This document shows positions 36,941 through 38,205 of a stretch of DNA of 38,205 nucleotides, piece by piece. The stretch is from Hoeflea sp. Its GTDB lineage: Bacteria > Pseudomonadota > Alphaproteobacteria > Rhizobiales > Rhizobiaceae. Each line of letters opens with the position of its first letter. Positions within the stretch are counted from its first letter, which is position 1. The translations under genes and the position numbers were made by a program. The notes beneath the pieces are model-generated. The model was given only the letters and a program-made list of their open reading frames with translations. It ran no database searches and had not been told where the DNA came from. The stretch covers positions 1 to 38,205 of the forward strand of contig NZ_JAUXOD010000119.1 of the NCBI RefSeq assembly GCF_030682515.1. Reading direction: 5' to 3'.

Positions 36941-38205
36941 TCAGGCCGAGCGGCCGTGCGGGCGGGGCGGATTCTGCAGGATCCGCTCGAGCCGGTCGAG
37001 CGCGGCATCGAGATCCTCGAGCGTCGGCGGCGACCCCAGGACGATGCGGACCGCGTGCGGGATCTGGCGCCGCCCGACAACGAAGCTGTGGGTCGGCGCG
37101 ATCGCAATGCCGTGGGCCGCGGCCGCGTCGACAAAGTCTTCGCTGCGCCACGGATCGGGCAGGCCGAGCCAGATATGCGGGCTGTTGGGCAGGCTGACGG
37201 CGGTGGACAGGGTCGGATAGGCCGACAGCAGCGCCACGCGGGCCTGGGCGTCCTCCTGCTGCCAGGCGACCATCTGGCGGATATGGCCGTCGCGGATCCA
37301 CCTTGCCGCGATCTCCGCCTGCAGCCGCGACGAGGCGCCCGTGGACATGCCTACGCCCGACTGGCTGCGCATGACGCTTTCGGGCGGTGAGACAAGGCAG
37401 CCGACCTTCATGCCCGGACCGGCGATCCGGCCCAAGCTGGTGACGAAGTGAGTCCGGTGCGGCGCGATCGAGAAGATCGGCTGCTCCTCGTCCTGGCGCA
37501 GCGTGCCGTAGATATCGCTCTCGATAATCGGGATGTCGTATTTTTCCGCCACCTCGGCGATCGCCACGCGCCGTTCATAGGGCAGCACGGCGTTGGTCGG
37601 GTTCTGGTTGCGCGGCGTGCAGTAGATGGCCGAGATCCGCCGCCCGCTCCGGCACAGCGCCTCGAGCGCGTCGGGCAGCATGCCCTGGGCGTCCATCTCG
37701 ACGCCGGCCAGCTGCCGGTCGAGGTAGCCGGCGACCGCCTTCATCCGCGGATCGGTGAGCTCTTCCGTGGCGATCGTCTGGCCGGGATGGGTGATCGTCG
37801 ACAGCGCGCACATCGTCGCATGCTGGCCGCCATTGGTGACGATGATGTCCTCTGGTCTTGCGTTGATACCAGATTGGGCCAGCCAGTCCGACAGCGCCGC
37901 GCGGTGCGCATATTCGCCCTGGGTCGGGCAATTCTCAAGCACCAGCCTTGCCGCATCGTCAGAGGCGATCGCGCGCAGTGTCTCGGCCACCAGGCCCGGG
38001 ATATCGGCCACCGGCACACGGTAGGTCTGCATGTCGATGAGCTTTCCGGACGTGACCCCGGATGGCGAAAATTTCGTCTTGATTTCAGCGATATAGGTTC
38101 CGCGCCCGATATGGCTGCGGACAACGCCCATCTGCTCCAGCTCGCTGTAGGCGCGCCCGACCGTGGCAATGGCGTAGCCCAGGGTGTGCGCCAGCTCGCG
38201 TTGCG
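36941..38205 (-). CDS. MocR-type regulator (GntR HTH plus aminotransferase-like domain), 5' end beyond the window
   Basis: The frame runs to the right edge. Its upstream part encodes the end of a GntR winged helix (RELAHTLGYAIATVGRAYSE, then SHIGRGTYI), followed by a class I aminotransferase-like domain. PLP-site motifs are recognisable: NGGQHATM, TPRNQNPTNA and ESDIYG. The lysine that should bind PLP, in the SxxKxxxPGxRxG region, is an arginine here (SLGRIAGPGMKVG; codon CGG). MocR proteins use bound PLP as sensor, so this one may not form the internal aldimine. It may regulate the tautomerase or the next genes outside the window. Confidence 0.9.
   Translation of the reverse strand, partial: QRELAHTLGYAIATVGRAYSELEQMGVVRSHIGRGTYIAEIKTKFSPSGVTSGKLIDMQTYRVPVADIPGLVAETLRAIASDDAARLVLENCPTQGEYAHRAALSDWLAQSGINARPEDIIVTNGGQHATMCALSTITHPGQTIATEELTDPRMKAVAGYLDRQLAGVEMDAQGMLPDALEALCRSGRRISAIYCTPRNQNPTNAVLPYERRVAIAEVAEKYDIPIIESDIYGTLRQDEEQPIFSIAPHRTHFVTSLGRIAGPGMKVGCLVSPPESVMRSQSGVGMSTGASSRLQAEIAARWIRDGHIRQMVAWQQEDAQARVALLSAYPTLSTAVSLPNSPHIWLGLPDPWRSEDFVDAAAAHGIAIAPTHSFVVGRRQIPHAVRIVLGSPPTLEDLDAALDRLERILQNPPRPHGRSA

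Overview
The window is high-GC, densely packed bacterial DNA. The gene families (IS256 element, HpsN-type histidinol-dehydrogenase homologue, DgdA/DgdR pair, PimC-like acyl-CoA dehydrogenase pair, many GntR/LacI/LysR regulators) suggest an alphaproteobacterium, probably Rhodobacterales or Hyphomicrobiales. That placement is inference; there is no rRNA or other marker gene. The whole window reads as an accessory catabolic region, with three separately regulated modules and an insertion sequence at the left edge.

Module 1 (about 1525-15820). An IS256-family element (1-1375) abuts the 3' end of a compact 13-gene minus-strand operon. In transcription order it encodes a sugar-type ABC transporter (binding protein, two permeases, MalK-like ATPase), a histidinol-dehydrogenase-like alcohol dehydrogenase, a tandem NTF2/SnoaL protein, an SDR dehydrogenase, a LacI regulator, a second tandem SnoaL-type protein, a bicupin, a MetE-C-domain protein with its zinc ligands, an alpha/beta hydrolase and an RraA-like aldolase. 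Most junctions are ATGA, GTGA or TGATG overlaps. A third SnoaL-type paralogue is transcribed divergently. The shared promoter region carries two LacI-type palindromes. I do not recognise this enzyme set as a described pathway; it is the best candidate here for a new catabolic system.

Module 2 (about 16498-25639). A LysR gene is divergent from a 2,2-dialkylglycine decarboxylase gene, the dgdR-dgdA arrangement. Downstream, in one plus-strand operon, are a B12-binding mutase subunit, a MeaB-type G-protein chaperone, a mutase catalytic subunit with Val90 and Asp117 (the signature of 2-hydroxyisobutyryl-CoA mutase rather than methylmalonyl-CoA mutase), a crotonase, an acyl-CoA ligase and an orphan branched-chain-amino-acid-type binding protein. 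The common theme is C4 acids with a quaternary alpha carbon (2-aminoisobutyrate, 2-hydroxyisobutyrate).

Module 3 (about 26050-38205). An M20 amidohydrolase and an AraC regulator are followed by an unusual 506-residue regulator made of two GntR-FCD units, then a minus-strand operon (quinone oxidoreductase, hotdog thioesterase, PimC/PimD-like dehydrogenase pair, atypical crotonase, intrinsic terminator) and a divergent acyl-CoA ligase. A TTGGTC-N9-GACCAA-like inverted repeat occurs in front of the tandem GntR gene, the dehydrogenase pair and the oxidoreductase/ligase pair, suggesting one regulon. A tautomerase and a MocR-type regulator lacking the PLP lysine, cut by the right edge, close the window.
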